From Seison nebaliae (taxonomy: Eukaryota; Rotifera; Pararotatoria; Seisonacea; Seisonidae): a DNA stretch of 64,000 nucleotides. Location: NCBI GenBank assembly GCA_023231475.1, contig JALJEE010002436.1, positions 1 to 64,000 of the forward strand, given 5' to 3'. Below the pieces are notes generated by a model. It was not told where the DNA came from. It saw only the letters and a list, made by a program, of their open reading frames with translations, and did not search any database. Below, one piece after another: positions 34,077-45,489 of this stretch (the first letter of the stretch is position 1; each line of letters begins with the position of its first letter). Made by a program: the position numbers and the translations under genes.

Positions 34077-35500
34077 TTAGTCAAAAAAGTTGAAGGGAAA
34101 TCTCTTCCAAATAAATCGGTTAACCTTATCCTTCATCAAGTCCTTTCCACACGAACGAGTTCGGATCAGATGCTTCTTATCCAACAACGAATGAACAGTT
34201 GAATTTCTTTTAAATCGTTGAACAGAATTATTAGCGGAAGCTCCTGGGCCGGCAGATGTACTATCGATGGAAGACAATTCCCAATCGAATTCATCGCCAA
34301 CATTTATCATACTCTCCTCTTCGTCGTCGATGGAATTATTCCTGAATTTCTTCTCATTATGATTAATGATTGCTGAGAATTCACTTCCATATTTATCTTC
34401 GTATGTCTGTCGAACTGCACTGTCGATCGCTTTATCTAGTTCAGTCCGATCGAGATTGAGTTCGTCGACGATATTTTTCATATTATTTTTCAAACGTAAC
34501 TTTTCTAATGCCAATTTATTGGGATTTGTTTTATTTAAATTTGTCGATTTGTTCGGAGAATTGGGAGATATTTTCTTTCGATTTAGATCAGTTTTCAGTT
34601 GATCTGATTCGGAGAGAGGCATCGAAGGAGACGAACTGAGATGTTGAATATCTTGACATAAATTATCCATATCTGTCTTTAATCGACCGATTTGCTCCAG
34701 TGCTTGATCGACAACTTGACCATCCTCTAATTGAAGAGTATCCGTCGAATTACTCTTCTTCATACTGTTCTGCATACTCGACGGTTTAGTTTCGATACCG
34801 GAATCCACTTCCGTAAAAATAGCAGATCGATGCCAAATTCCTGATTTTAATTGATCTAAATCATTCTGCAACTGTATCAGACGATCAATATCATTCAAAT
34901 TATGTTGATGAGAGAAGTTAAGATTAATATGTCGTCGATCATGGTTACGTTGAGAGAATCGTTTATATCTTCTTCTCAATTGCTTCTGACGATTTTCGTC
35001 ATTAAAAACATTTCGAATAATTTGTTCGTTGTTGAGGAAAAACGTCTCATCATCATTACTTTGATGATGATGATTATGTTGTTGTTCTTCTTCTTTGAAT
35101 TCTTCATTAACAATTACATCTTTTCGCTGTTGTTGTTGCTGTTGAATTGTGTTGTATTGTTTGAATTGTGGAGTGATGAATTGAGTTCTCGTCTCGTCAT
35201 GTTCTCGAACTTCTTTCAATTCTTCTGTTCTCACTGCAGCAGCGATCGCATCGGTTAGTGGAGTACGTGAGAATAACAATTTCTTGCACAGTTTACACAG
35301 GAGACAGAAACCCACACCAATACCAAAACCAATGAGACAGTAGAGGATTTCTTTGCCGCGAACTATAAAATAAAAATTTGAAATAAGAATTTTTCGTTAT
35401 TTAAATTTGGACAATTGTCGATATTTAATCAGTTACAATTTTATTCTTGTAATTATAAAATTTTAAAAACAAACGACTCTCAACATTGTTCTTGAGGCAT
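34077..35500 (-). CDS. unknown N-terminally anchored membrane protein with coiled coils
   Basis: Two exons on the minus strand, a 16-base first exon (35500-35485) and 35362-34077, phase 1 junction, 433 residues. Residues about 6-30 form one hydrophobic helix (EILYCLIGFGIGVGFCLLC) followed by CKLCKK, consistent with an N-terminal signal anchor. A Gln/His/Glu-rich stretch follows (QQQQQQ, HNHHH), then amphipathic heptad-like segments (IDRLIQLQNDLDQLKSG; QALEQIGRLKTDMDNLCQDI), an acidic DEFDWELSSIDS motif and a basic C-terminus. The plan recalls N-anchored organelle-surface proteins such as RMDN3, but no TPR domain is present, so I do not assign it. The tiny first exon is inferred from an ATG, a GTTGAG donor and frame agreement; without it the protein has no ATG before the helix. 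Confidence 0.62.
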
Positions 35501-38500
35501 TTTCTTTTCATTTTTCCCCTTTTTATTTCGTCCCAAACGAACACATCTTCTCATGTTCCGAGTTTATGTGATAATCATTTCCATAATTAAAGTGAGAAAA
35601 TCGTAAAAGTGAGAAAATATTCATATATATATTTATAAATAATCAAGGAAGTTTTTTCCTTCAGAAAATTTTCCATTTCAATTAAAAATGAATCGAGTCA
35701 ATTCGATTAATATGTTTTGAGAAAGACACAAAACTATCACTACGATTAGTTGAGGCAGTTGTTGGGGGGGAAGAGTTTGGAATGAGAACGAAATAAATCT
35801 CTGAAGTAAATTAATGATTGTATAAAGAAGAAAAGAAGTTTTATTTGGAAAGAATGAAATTATTTATTTTCATATCATCAATAATTCAAACGTTCAAATC
35901 ACATAATTTATTTCTATTCATTCAATCATTTCATTCATTCGTCTACATAACTTAAACGCATCCTCTTTCATCATCACAACATCATCATCATCATATCGTC
36001 TATTAGATTTCGTAAATATATCTATCTATTATCATCATCTATCTGCCATGAGATTATGCTCAATTCAATTTATCATTTATTTATCTAAATATCATCCGAT
36101 TACCAATCGTCTTATTGCTTAAGGATAGTAATCTTGAATCTTGTTCTCTATTATCATCATCATTCCTTCTGATGTGGAGAATGTACTCAAAATAATTCAA
36201 ATTCTGCTGATCAATATCTGATGTTGCTAATACTATTCCGCTATGATGGAACAATTTCCCCATTTTTCATAATTATCTTCCTTCCTTTCGAATCATCATT
36301 GTCAGAATCGTTTCTTCCCCTCATGTTTACCATCTGACAAACAGTACCCGAATGACAATAAACAGAAACTCTAAATGTTCCTCAAAGGATTGTTGACGTT
36401 GGAATTGGTAAATTAAAAGACGAAGAAATTGTAAACAAAACTATTTCTCCTCTTTTCCTCAACATCACTATCCCAATCACATCAACATCACTTACCTGAT
36501 CGACACCTCTAACTTCCCGTGAATTACATAAAAGATATAAATTCTCCCACCATATTAACATCGATAATATTTGACCTGAATCGTTGGAGTCGAATTCACG
36601 TCCTCCTCGAAGTTTGAGGAAGAAAAACCAGAACTATATGGAATTGTTTCGAGAGTAATAAAAAAAATTGTAAAAAACGAAAGTTTTCTTATTGAACAAT
36701 TATAGGTAATGTTCCTTTCAATAAAGTTCATTGCAACAATTTTAACAAGAGTTCCATTCCACAACTTTCAAGAACTGAAATAATTCCTTCTTCAGGTAAC
36801 TCGTTGAACATTAAACGATTATTAGTTCTCATAATAACCAGAGACGTTTTTAACTAATTTGCATAAGGCGACAAAATAGAACTTGAAAAACTAACATTTG
36901 ACGACGAGAACCGGCTCCTTGTCGATCGCGGGTATTGATACGGCAAACGTATAAACTTTCATAATATTATTTCCTTTATTTGTTTGCCCAAAAAATGAGT
37001 AAATCGAATAAATTGAGTGAATTTAATTGAATTGAGTTGAGTAGAAGTTGGTGGGAGAATTTGAAGAAAATATAAGAGAATTCTTTCTTCAATTACGACT
37101 TTATTGTTGACATATGAACGTTGATAGATAAGTATCGGATGTGGATATTCAGGTCATATTTGTATTTACCATTTCACCGCAAAATTTGATCTTTTTTCTT
37201 ATTGAAACATTTCAACAACGTAACAACTTCTTAATCTTTCTATTATCCTCCAAACGATTGAATCGGTCGACTTTCCTTCCGAACACGACTTGTTTACTCT
37301 TACTCAAAAACTTCTAAAACTTAAAATAAGATGAAATTAATGGAAAGTTTGGACAATAAAACTAGAAAGAAGACATTGTCGTTTTTATAAGGAGTCTTGT
37401 TCAAACAACGACTTAAGAAAGAATGTACATCAATCACTATTAGTGAAGAGAATTTTCATATATAGTGTAAGTTTGATATAAAACATTCGACATCAAATTT
37501 GCACAGATATTTTCGATGGTAATATCCATTGGTGTGAAATTTCTTTGATGATGGCAGTAAATGGCATTACGTTCCAAACAAAATAAAACTGACATCAATT
37601 ATTGAACATTTCGGAGAAATTTGAAACGATCAATTAAATTCGCATTTCTGACTAAAACTAACACGATATATCTAAATGGTTTCAACTATTCGATACGCTG
37701 TAAACTTTTTCATATTTACTCCAACATCAACGCTCATTCAATTTACCATCAGTTTATTGGGGCAAATCTCAATTGGTGGAATTTGAGGAAATTTAATGGT
37801 AAAATTAATATTGTGTCGAAATATTCTTCCTGTCTGCAAACGACTGAAAGGAAGAGGACCCCGTTAGAGAAACATGTTTTCCCTCAAGCCACTTGGCCAA
37901 CGTTGTTTAAGGAGTTAATATGAAAATGATTAGGAAATTAGACACTCAGCTGCCACCATCGAAACAACAACAGATGAATATGAAAGTAAACAATTCAACC
38001 GCACACAGCGTTAATTGATTTTCAATACGTTAATGTGAATTGGTGTTTTTTTTTGGAAGAGTTCTTCTTCTTCCATACCATAATATCGATATACCTCTCC
38101 ACTACGAAGTTTTTCGGAAAAATGAATATTTTAATATAATTATTAAAATTTACGTTTTAATAGAGAAATAAAGTCATTTCTCACAATTATATATTTACTT
38201 TCAATTGATGTTCTTACTTGACGATATTTATGTTCTTTCAAAATTAATTGACGGTGATCGAAACGACGGGTCGGATATTGAGGAAAAGTCTCTCGCAGAG
38301 AATTTCGAAAGAGTTTATGAAGAACTCTTCCACTTGACTAGCTCGAGAATGAGGAAATCGAATATGAGAGTAAAAGGACACCATACTTAGGTAAAGTAAA
38401 TAAATTTTAATTCTTTCTTCTAACTCTCGTCTACTTGAAAGTTTGTGAACGGGACATTTGAGGAGACAATAAAATGATAAAGAAAGTTGTCTAGAGAAAA

Positions 38501-38871
38501 ACGTCTTCCCTCCCCATAATTACTTGGTTCATTCAATTTTTTTTGGGAATATGATCAATATTATTCTCCATTCTTTCCCTCGTCATGTTCATGATGACAT
38601 GATCGATAGTGTAATGGACTATGACACAAAGGCATACAGAAAAATTCACTATAAAATTTTCGCATGATGTCAATGGAGGATTATATGGAAATTTCTAGTA
38701 ATATTATTCCCATTCACCCGTATCGTGGTGGAAACCTCAGAATAATTGATCTCCGATATGAACTTAATATATTAAGTCGAATGATAAAAAGAGGTAAAAG
38801 TGAAAATATTCGAATGAAAAATTATTCCGTCAGATCTTGTTTCTGTTTACTTAAACATCTTTACTCTCTCT

Positions 38872-38888
38872 CTCTCTCTCTCTCTCTT
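38872..38888. repeat. CT dinucleotide microsatellite
   Basis: About eight uninterrupted CT copies in the non-coding region. Confidence 0.85.
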
Positions 38889-39302
38889 TTTCCACAACAA
38901 AAGACGGATCTCAAACTAATTATGAAGGAGAGTGGACCGAAGGAGAAAGTACGCTTCTTAAAACGTTTCTTATGGAACTACTTTCGTTTCTCGTTTCTAT
39001 TTGAGGGGGAGAAAAAATTAACAAATTTCTTTATTTTTCCTCGATTGTTGTTCTTTGGAGTTTAGTTATTATGTAAATCGGAAATAGGTAATATTATGCT
39101 AAATAGAATGGTGATGGGAAGAACAAGAAGAAGTGGAATGTCATGGTCAGATGAACGGCTCAATTGACTTGATATTTGGACTGATTATTTTTTTTCTTCC
39201 TCTAAAAAGATAAGAAATGGTCGAAGGACATCAATCATTGATTGTAATAATATCCGATTGCATATTGAATAATAAACATCATCTTTGTTCTTTATTTCCC
39301 TT

Positions 39303-39330
39303 CACATACACACACACATACACACACACA
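39303..39330. repeat. CA dinucleotide microsatellite
   Basis: Interrupted CA repeat followed by TGTG-rich sequence in the non-coding region. Confidence 0.85.
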
Positions 39331-41517
39331 TGTACACAATAATGTGTATTATTGTGTGTATTAATATATAATACATTATATATTGTGTGCACATTAAGTG
39401 CACATATAGAAAATCTTCCTGGAATACAATTCTTTCATTTTTCTACACTTCCAAATTACTTTTTTGTTTTTGTACAATAATTATGCACTTTTTTAAGAAA
39501 GTGAATACTCTCTTATTTGTAACATAAAATCGAATTTCGCTCCTGATTTCATTCCAGCGAATTCGAGCTCAATTCCAACATTTTCTTGTTCTTCTATTTC
39601 TATTATTCTAGGTTTTTAAACAGAATTATCGGATAGACAGAATTAGATCATTCAAAAGAAATAATTATCTCAAGTTTCGACATTGGATTGAAATTCTGAT
39701 CAATTACATTTCTTATCATTCTGACAGAAGCAATTAAGCATAATTATGATTTAAATTAATCTGACAATTTCCATTATGACAATTTCTTTTTTCAATTGTT
39801 TTTTTAATTCTAAAAAAATTTCTTCCTTTAATAACTTTTTTATTCTAGGATAATTTCTTTTTTAATTTAAAAATTATTATTTCCTTTAATATTTTTATCA
39901 GGAAAAGTTTATCAGAAAATTTTTGGAACTCGAAATAGAATAACATGTTAAGTTCGGATTAGAATCCCCTAGTGGACAAGTTAGTCCCAATAGTAGAATC
40001 TGTAGAATAACAAAAGATAAGGAAAACAATTCTTATTCTACCAGTTAATATGGAAAACATTGAATGAAGCGCTCCTGTAGGATATACGTTATAATGAGTA
40101 ATTTTCAGTATTCGATCGAAATGTTACGTGAGCAATCATAAAATATAAACATTGAATCTATGTAACAGTCTTTGAAAGTAGACGATGAATAAATAAGAAT
40201 AAAATATAAATAAGTAAAAGCAACAACGAAAAACAATAACAAACTTCGAAGGTACTTCAACGATTATCTCATAAATTCACTCCAATGAATGAAAGGAGAA
40301 CTAAATAAAACGAATGGATATAATTTGAAAGTTCTTATTATTTTTATTAAGAAAAAAATTATTTTCTATTCCATCATTCGATACTTGAGATTTGAGGAAA
40401 GTAAATGTTTAAATGATTATTGTTTGACATTATCGCATGATGATTGATTGAGTATCAATGATTACATAATATATATTCAACGGATATCTGTCCATCAATT
40501 ACGGCTATTCTTACATGAATTATTCGAACAATTTACTTCAATAATAAATGGAGTTCATTGTATGGCAACCGTCAAAATGATTTCTTCTCAGAGATCATAT
40601 AAATTAACTACTTTAAAGTCCGCCCACATTTAACGTTTCACCTGGATATGAACATTGATAAGGAATTGTTGAGAAAGATAAGGAAAATAAAAATTTCGAC
40701 AAATGATTTTCGGGAGAGAATCATTCGATTTTAAAACGAGATCTTATCATCCATTCGTCGCCTATCTAACATTGCCAGTTATGAATAAACCGTTGTATTC
40801 GATATTCATTTCCATATTTTTCTTCCTTTTTTTACAAGGTAAAAAAGATAATGATAAAATTCTCCCTTCATTCCTCTCAATCCTTGAACGATTAATGATC
40901 ATACAATTTAGAGTTCATACATTTACATTTTTCAATTAAAATTACTTCATCATCCTCTTATTCTTTTTTTTTGACGATGATGATGATGATGGTGGTGGTG
41001 GTGGCGTCGGATAAGTTATTTTGGATCTCACGTCAAATAAACAAAATATATTAATAAATTTTTTTTACATCTCAATCATCGTTCTCGGACTCATAAATAA
41101 TTTGAAGACAATTAAAATTTATTCGTCGAATAATCATATGAACTTCCGCTACCAAATAATATTAGTTGAATTATATTTATTTGGGAATAAAGAAGAGGAA
41201 ATATATTGGAAAATAATTTAACCTGCTCCTAAAGGAGAATGCATCTGTTGTTCTATATCAATAACACATATCCTAATAAGTAGCAGAATATAAATTAAAA
41301 ATTACATAAGAATGTGAATAATGAAAAATAATAAAATATTCTCCTTCACTTTTAGTCGTTTCGATATGTAGCTATGTCATAACTCGACGATGAGAGTCGC
41401 CTAAGCACAGTCGATGGAGAAACATAAAGATGAACACGTTTCCAACATAATATGCTCGAAATGAAATTGAACAATTTCAAATTTCTCATATCAATTCGAA
41501 TAAATAGCTGACGTGAT

Positions 41518-43248
41518 ATGAAAATCATAAAATTATCGAAAATCATCAGTCGTCGTCATTTTTTTTCGATGTCAGTCAACGAATTGAAAAGAAAGTTTAT
41601 TGAAAAGCCAAATGGAAATGATGGGGAAGTTGTTGATGAAATAAAAAAACTGAAAATTCCCAAGAGAAAAATTGCTCTGTTTATGGGATATTGTGGCGAG
41701 AATTATTTCGGATTACAACGGTTTCCTATCAATTCTTTACAAATATTCTAAAATTCCTTATCAGAAATGTGACAGATAAAGAACATCGAACCATAGAAGA
41801 TGAATTAGTTGAAGCGTTAAATGATATTGAAGCGATTACGGAAGACCAGAAAAATAATATGTTCAAAGTTCCATTTGAATTTATTTTAATTCGATAAATT
41901 ATTAATTAAATAATTCCTTCGATTTTAGATGCAATTTCAACGAGCAGCAAGAACAGATAAGAATGTCTCAGCTGGAATAAATGTCTTCTCAATTAAATTG
42001 CATTTGATAGAGAATATTGTTAATAAATTGAATGAAAGATTACCGGATCATTGTCATGTTTATGGTTCCAATTCCATCATCTAAATTATATAAAATGAAA
42101 ATAATTCCTTCTAGATATCATTCGAGCTACGAATAGTTTTGATTCGAAGAATTTTTGTAGTGGAAGAACTTATCATTATCTATTACCCACATTCGCTTTC
42201 TGTCCAATCGAACAACTAACAACCGAGTCATACCGTCTTGATGGTTTTCTAATAATGTCTGATAATAATTTCTAATTATTCAATCTTCTTCTTCTTCTTC
42301 TTCTTCTTCTTCTTCTAGAGAAACAATGGCAAATTGCTCATGATTCTTTTCAGCGATTTTTGGGAACAAATAATTATCATAATTTTACCAGCGGTAAAAA
42401 ATTCACCGATCCCTCAGCGAAGAGATATATGAAAAATTTGACAGTTCACTTCTTCAACTATTCTCTCTGACATTTTTCCATATTTTTCAGATAAGTAAAC
42501 CATTTATTGATGATAATGATTCGCTTGAGTATTGTCTCATTTCCATCACCGGACAATCATTTATGATGCATCAAATTAGAAAAATGATTGGTTTTCTTTT
42601 GAAATATTGTCATTAAATTAGAATTAGAAAATTTTTTTGATTTAGGAACAGTCATTGCCATAGTTCGAGGAATGGCATCTTCGAATTTAATTGATGAATG
42701 TTGGACGGCTGACAAGATCGATATTCCGAAAGCTCCAGGATTAGGATTGATGTTGGACAGTGTTAGATTGAACTCAAAAATTTCCTTCAATTTTATTAGT
42801 TAGATTATCGTCTCTACAATATCCGTTTCGAAAATGATGGAATTCATGAATTGATCGAATTGGAGAAATATCGTGTTAGAAACTCAAATTTCTTTTCCCC
42901 TTTCATATTTCAATTTGATATTGGTAGGAAGAAATTGATAAATTCAAAAAGAAATTCATTTATCCAAAAATTTATGAGAAGGAGAGAACGACGAAATCGT
43001 TAAATTTCTCGATTTTAGAATTAATTTAAATATTTTCAAATTTTTATAGAATGTTCAAATGGCTCCAAATTCTTCCGTGTCATTCATTTGGTACAATGTC
43101 ACCTGGTTATCCGCCTGGTGCATATATCGGTCCTGGGCGAGCACTTTACATGATAGAGAAATATGGAGAGAAAAAAGAAGAAAAAATTGTAAATATAACG
43201 AGAAAAGAGAATGATGATAAAACTGAAATAGAATCGAATAAAAAATAA
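41518..43248 (+). CDS. PUS1: tRNA pseudouridine synthase PUS1 (TruA family)
   Basis: Ten exons: 41518-41720, 41765-41867, 41929-42064, 42115-42243, 42319-42443, 42491-42590, 42646-42761, 42800-42874, 42928-42998, 43050-43248, phases consistent, 418 residues. PUS1 isomerises uridine to pseudouridine in tRNA (and some mRNA) in nucleus and mitochondria. The catalytic block QRAARTDKNVSAG contains the active-site Asp of TruA enzymes. Other landmarks: KIALFMGYCGENYFGLQ, GRTYHYLLPTFAF, YHNFTSG, GQSFMMHQIRKMIG, APGLGLMLD, and the C-terminal MFKWLQILPCHSF. The N-terminus (MKIIKLSKIISRR) may be a mitochondrial leader; a second ATG at 41566 would give the form without it, as in mammals. The tail beyond residue 365 is Gly/Pro then Lys/Glu-rich and lineage-specific. 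The intron ahead of exon 5 has a CTT repeat as its polypyrimidine tract. Confidence 0.94.
42284..42316. repeat. CTT microsatellite abutting a 3' splice site
   Basis: About ten tandem CTT copies running directly into the TAG acceptor of PUS1 exon 5, so the repeat itself serves as polypyrimidine tract. Confidence 0.9.
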
Positions 43249-43332
43249 TTTGTCTCTTCTTTTTTCCTCTCGACAGAGAATTGCTTATTAACAAAAATAT
43301 TATCTCATCGATATTTGAGGAGAAATCGTTCG

Positions 43333-45360
43333 ATGAATGAGGATGTGTTTCGAGAGCAAGCGACTAAATATCTCTCATCCATCTCCACCAACTACCAGGA
43401 ATTAGTGAAAGGGAAATCTGAGAATTCTATTAACGAGAAAGAATCGTCTTTATCGACTACTGATGAGAAGAGATATCACGACGACTTAGAAGAAGAAGAA
43501 GAAGATGACGAAGAGAATTCAACGAGAGAATTTAATCGTCTTTATCCGACAGATTCGTGGAAAATTAATAATTCAAATGAGAAAGAATTGATCACTGGTT
43601 TGCTCATTTCTCTTTTCATTCTCCACTAATTATTTTTAGGAGAGAAGTCGAATATCTGTAACGAATTTAATTTATTGAAAAATGACTTCTCAACAAAATG
43701 GTTTAATTTTCATGTCTTCTCAAAAGTGGATCGAAGAAAATTAATCTAATTTTATAGTCTTCGTTTCGTCCATTCGAAAAATGATTATTTCCCAATTGCC
43801 ACTCTCTCCATCATTCCTTTATTGACGAAACAACATTTCGATTTGAATTCTCGCACAGTATCAGAAGTGAATCGACAAGACGATTGGCTTCTCTCTTATG
43901 ACGATGACCGTTTTGCGATAGTGAAGAAACAACAATGTCAATTATATCAAGACTTACTGTGGAGTGTTATTAGTCATTATGAAGTGTTGGACATTAAAGT
44001 CTCAATCGCTTCATCTGATGACGCTTTCAATGTCCAACATAAATCATCAAAGACTCATACGAAAGTTAAAAATTAAAATTCCTCTAAGAAAACTAATTTT
44101 AAATTTTGAAAATTATTTAAAATTAAAAATTTTAATTAAATTAATTTAGTTTATTGATATGTTGTCGTTCAATTCATTTTTTGATGAAGTTAATTCTATT
44201 CAATTGGCCTTATTAGAGACGAGTATGGAGGAGATTTTAGAGAATTCTCATTTGAAAGAAATTTTAGAACGGAGATATTATAAACGATCGAAATCTTCAC
44301 GATCAACAGGTTCCCTTCATCAGTTCCTATTACATATAAGAAACATTTTCTTTGAGTAGAAAGTCGAACAAAGACTGATGAATTATTTTCAAAAAAACCG
44401 TTATTTCGTGGCGATCGTCAACGAATGATCAGTGTGAATGAAGTGCAAACGGATGAACAAAGAAAGAATTTCATTAGGAAACGAGTTCGGAGTGAACGTC
44501 AAACTAATTTGTCATCTGGTGAGAATAATGTGATTGAGCCATTTTTTAATTCAAATTTCCATCAAAATGATTTTATTCCGTTGAATACGTTGGAGCAAAT
44601 TAATAGCAGTAATGTCTCTAATAAATCAAATGAAAAAGAGGAGAAAGTGGGAGAATATGAGGAGGATGAAGTGGAAGAATATGACGAAGAAGAAGAACGA
44701 TTATTGAACGTGGATGTTGATCGATTGACAAATTTATTCATTAGTCGTCGAATGCAATTGGAGATGAGATATTATGAAACGAGGAAACAATCATTGGAAT
44801 TTTATGATGCCACATTATTGGATAGTAAACAATTTATTAGTGGAAAACATAAGACGAAATTAATTTTCCCATCAACAATTATCAGTCTTATCGATTATGC
44901 CACATTCGCTGAGAGGAAGAATGAAATTAATACAACTTTCAGTGAATTACATCCACAAATACATTTGAGCTTGACTAAATTGCGTTCGATTAAACGACAA
45001 TTATTCTTCATTTCTGATCGTCTATCCATCGATCTGGGAATCGTTGCATTATCATATGTTTATTTTGAACGAGTCGTCTTAAAAGGATTAGTGACGAAAT
45101 CGAATCGAAAAGCTGTCGCTGCCGCATGTCTCTTATTAGCTGGTAAATTGCACGACATTCACAAAGAAATGAAATTGAAGAAATTATTTAATGAATTTGA
45201 AGCGACTTTTCGATTGGAAAAGAAACGAATACTTTCTCTCGAATTTCCTGTTTTAGTTGCACTCGGATTCTCTTTATTTCCCAATTTATATCATCGTGAT
45301 TTCATGATACATTATCAACGATTATTATCGATGTTGCAACCGATAAAACTTTCCGAATAA
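43333..45360 (+). CDS. CABLES: Cables-like protein (CDK5/ABL enzyme substrate), cyclin-box C-terminus
   Basis: Five exons: 43333-43597, 43640-43700, 43758-44064, 44150-44309, 44360-45360, phases consistent, 597 residues. Cables proteins link cyclin-dependent kinases to tyrosine kinases such as Abl. The C-terminal 200 residues match the family cyclin box: TFSELHPQIHLSLTKLRSIKR, YVYFERVVLKG, NRKAVAAACLLLAGKLHD and SLEFPVLVALGFSLF. The N-terminus has FREQATKYLSSIS, similar to the RQAALSFLSNIS block of Cables1/2. The middle is acidic (EEEEEDDEE; VEEYDEEEE) and lineage-specific. The start chosen is the first ATG in frame; the frame is open upstream to an acceptor-like CAG at 43276, so a further 5' exon or trans-spliced leader is possible. 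It begins 84 bases after the PUS1 stop. Confidence 0.88.
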
Positions 45361-45489
45361 TTTTTTTTTTTCAATTTTATAATTTTCATGAAATTTTTTA
45401 TATTAATGAAATTGAAAAAAATTGTACAATCAATATTTTTTATAGATAGATGAGAATTAACATGATAAATAGGAATGATGTAAAAAAAT

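Larger units (their letters stand above)
35501..41517. other. 6-kb gene-poor region between divergent genes
   Basis: No supportable gene. It contains CT and CA microsatellites (38872-38888, 39303-39330), a short imperfect palindrome around 39380-39400 (GTGCAC...GTGCAC) and long A/T-rich stretches. A 61-codon frame at 38205-38390 has a protein-like composition but no start context or partner exon. The flanking genes diverge, so both promoters lie within. Confidence 0.45.

Noticed and set aside
38205-38390. 61-codon plus-strand frame ending at TAG followed by GTAAAG
   Set aside because: Acidic, protein-like composition and a donor-like end are suggestive, but no ATG context, partner exon or family was found.
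43051-43320. PUS1 and the Cables-like gene as one fused protein
   Set aside because: The candidate donor in the PUS1 tail (GTAAAT near 43190) joined to the CAG at 43276 runs into a stop in the phase it creates.
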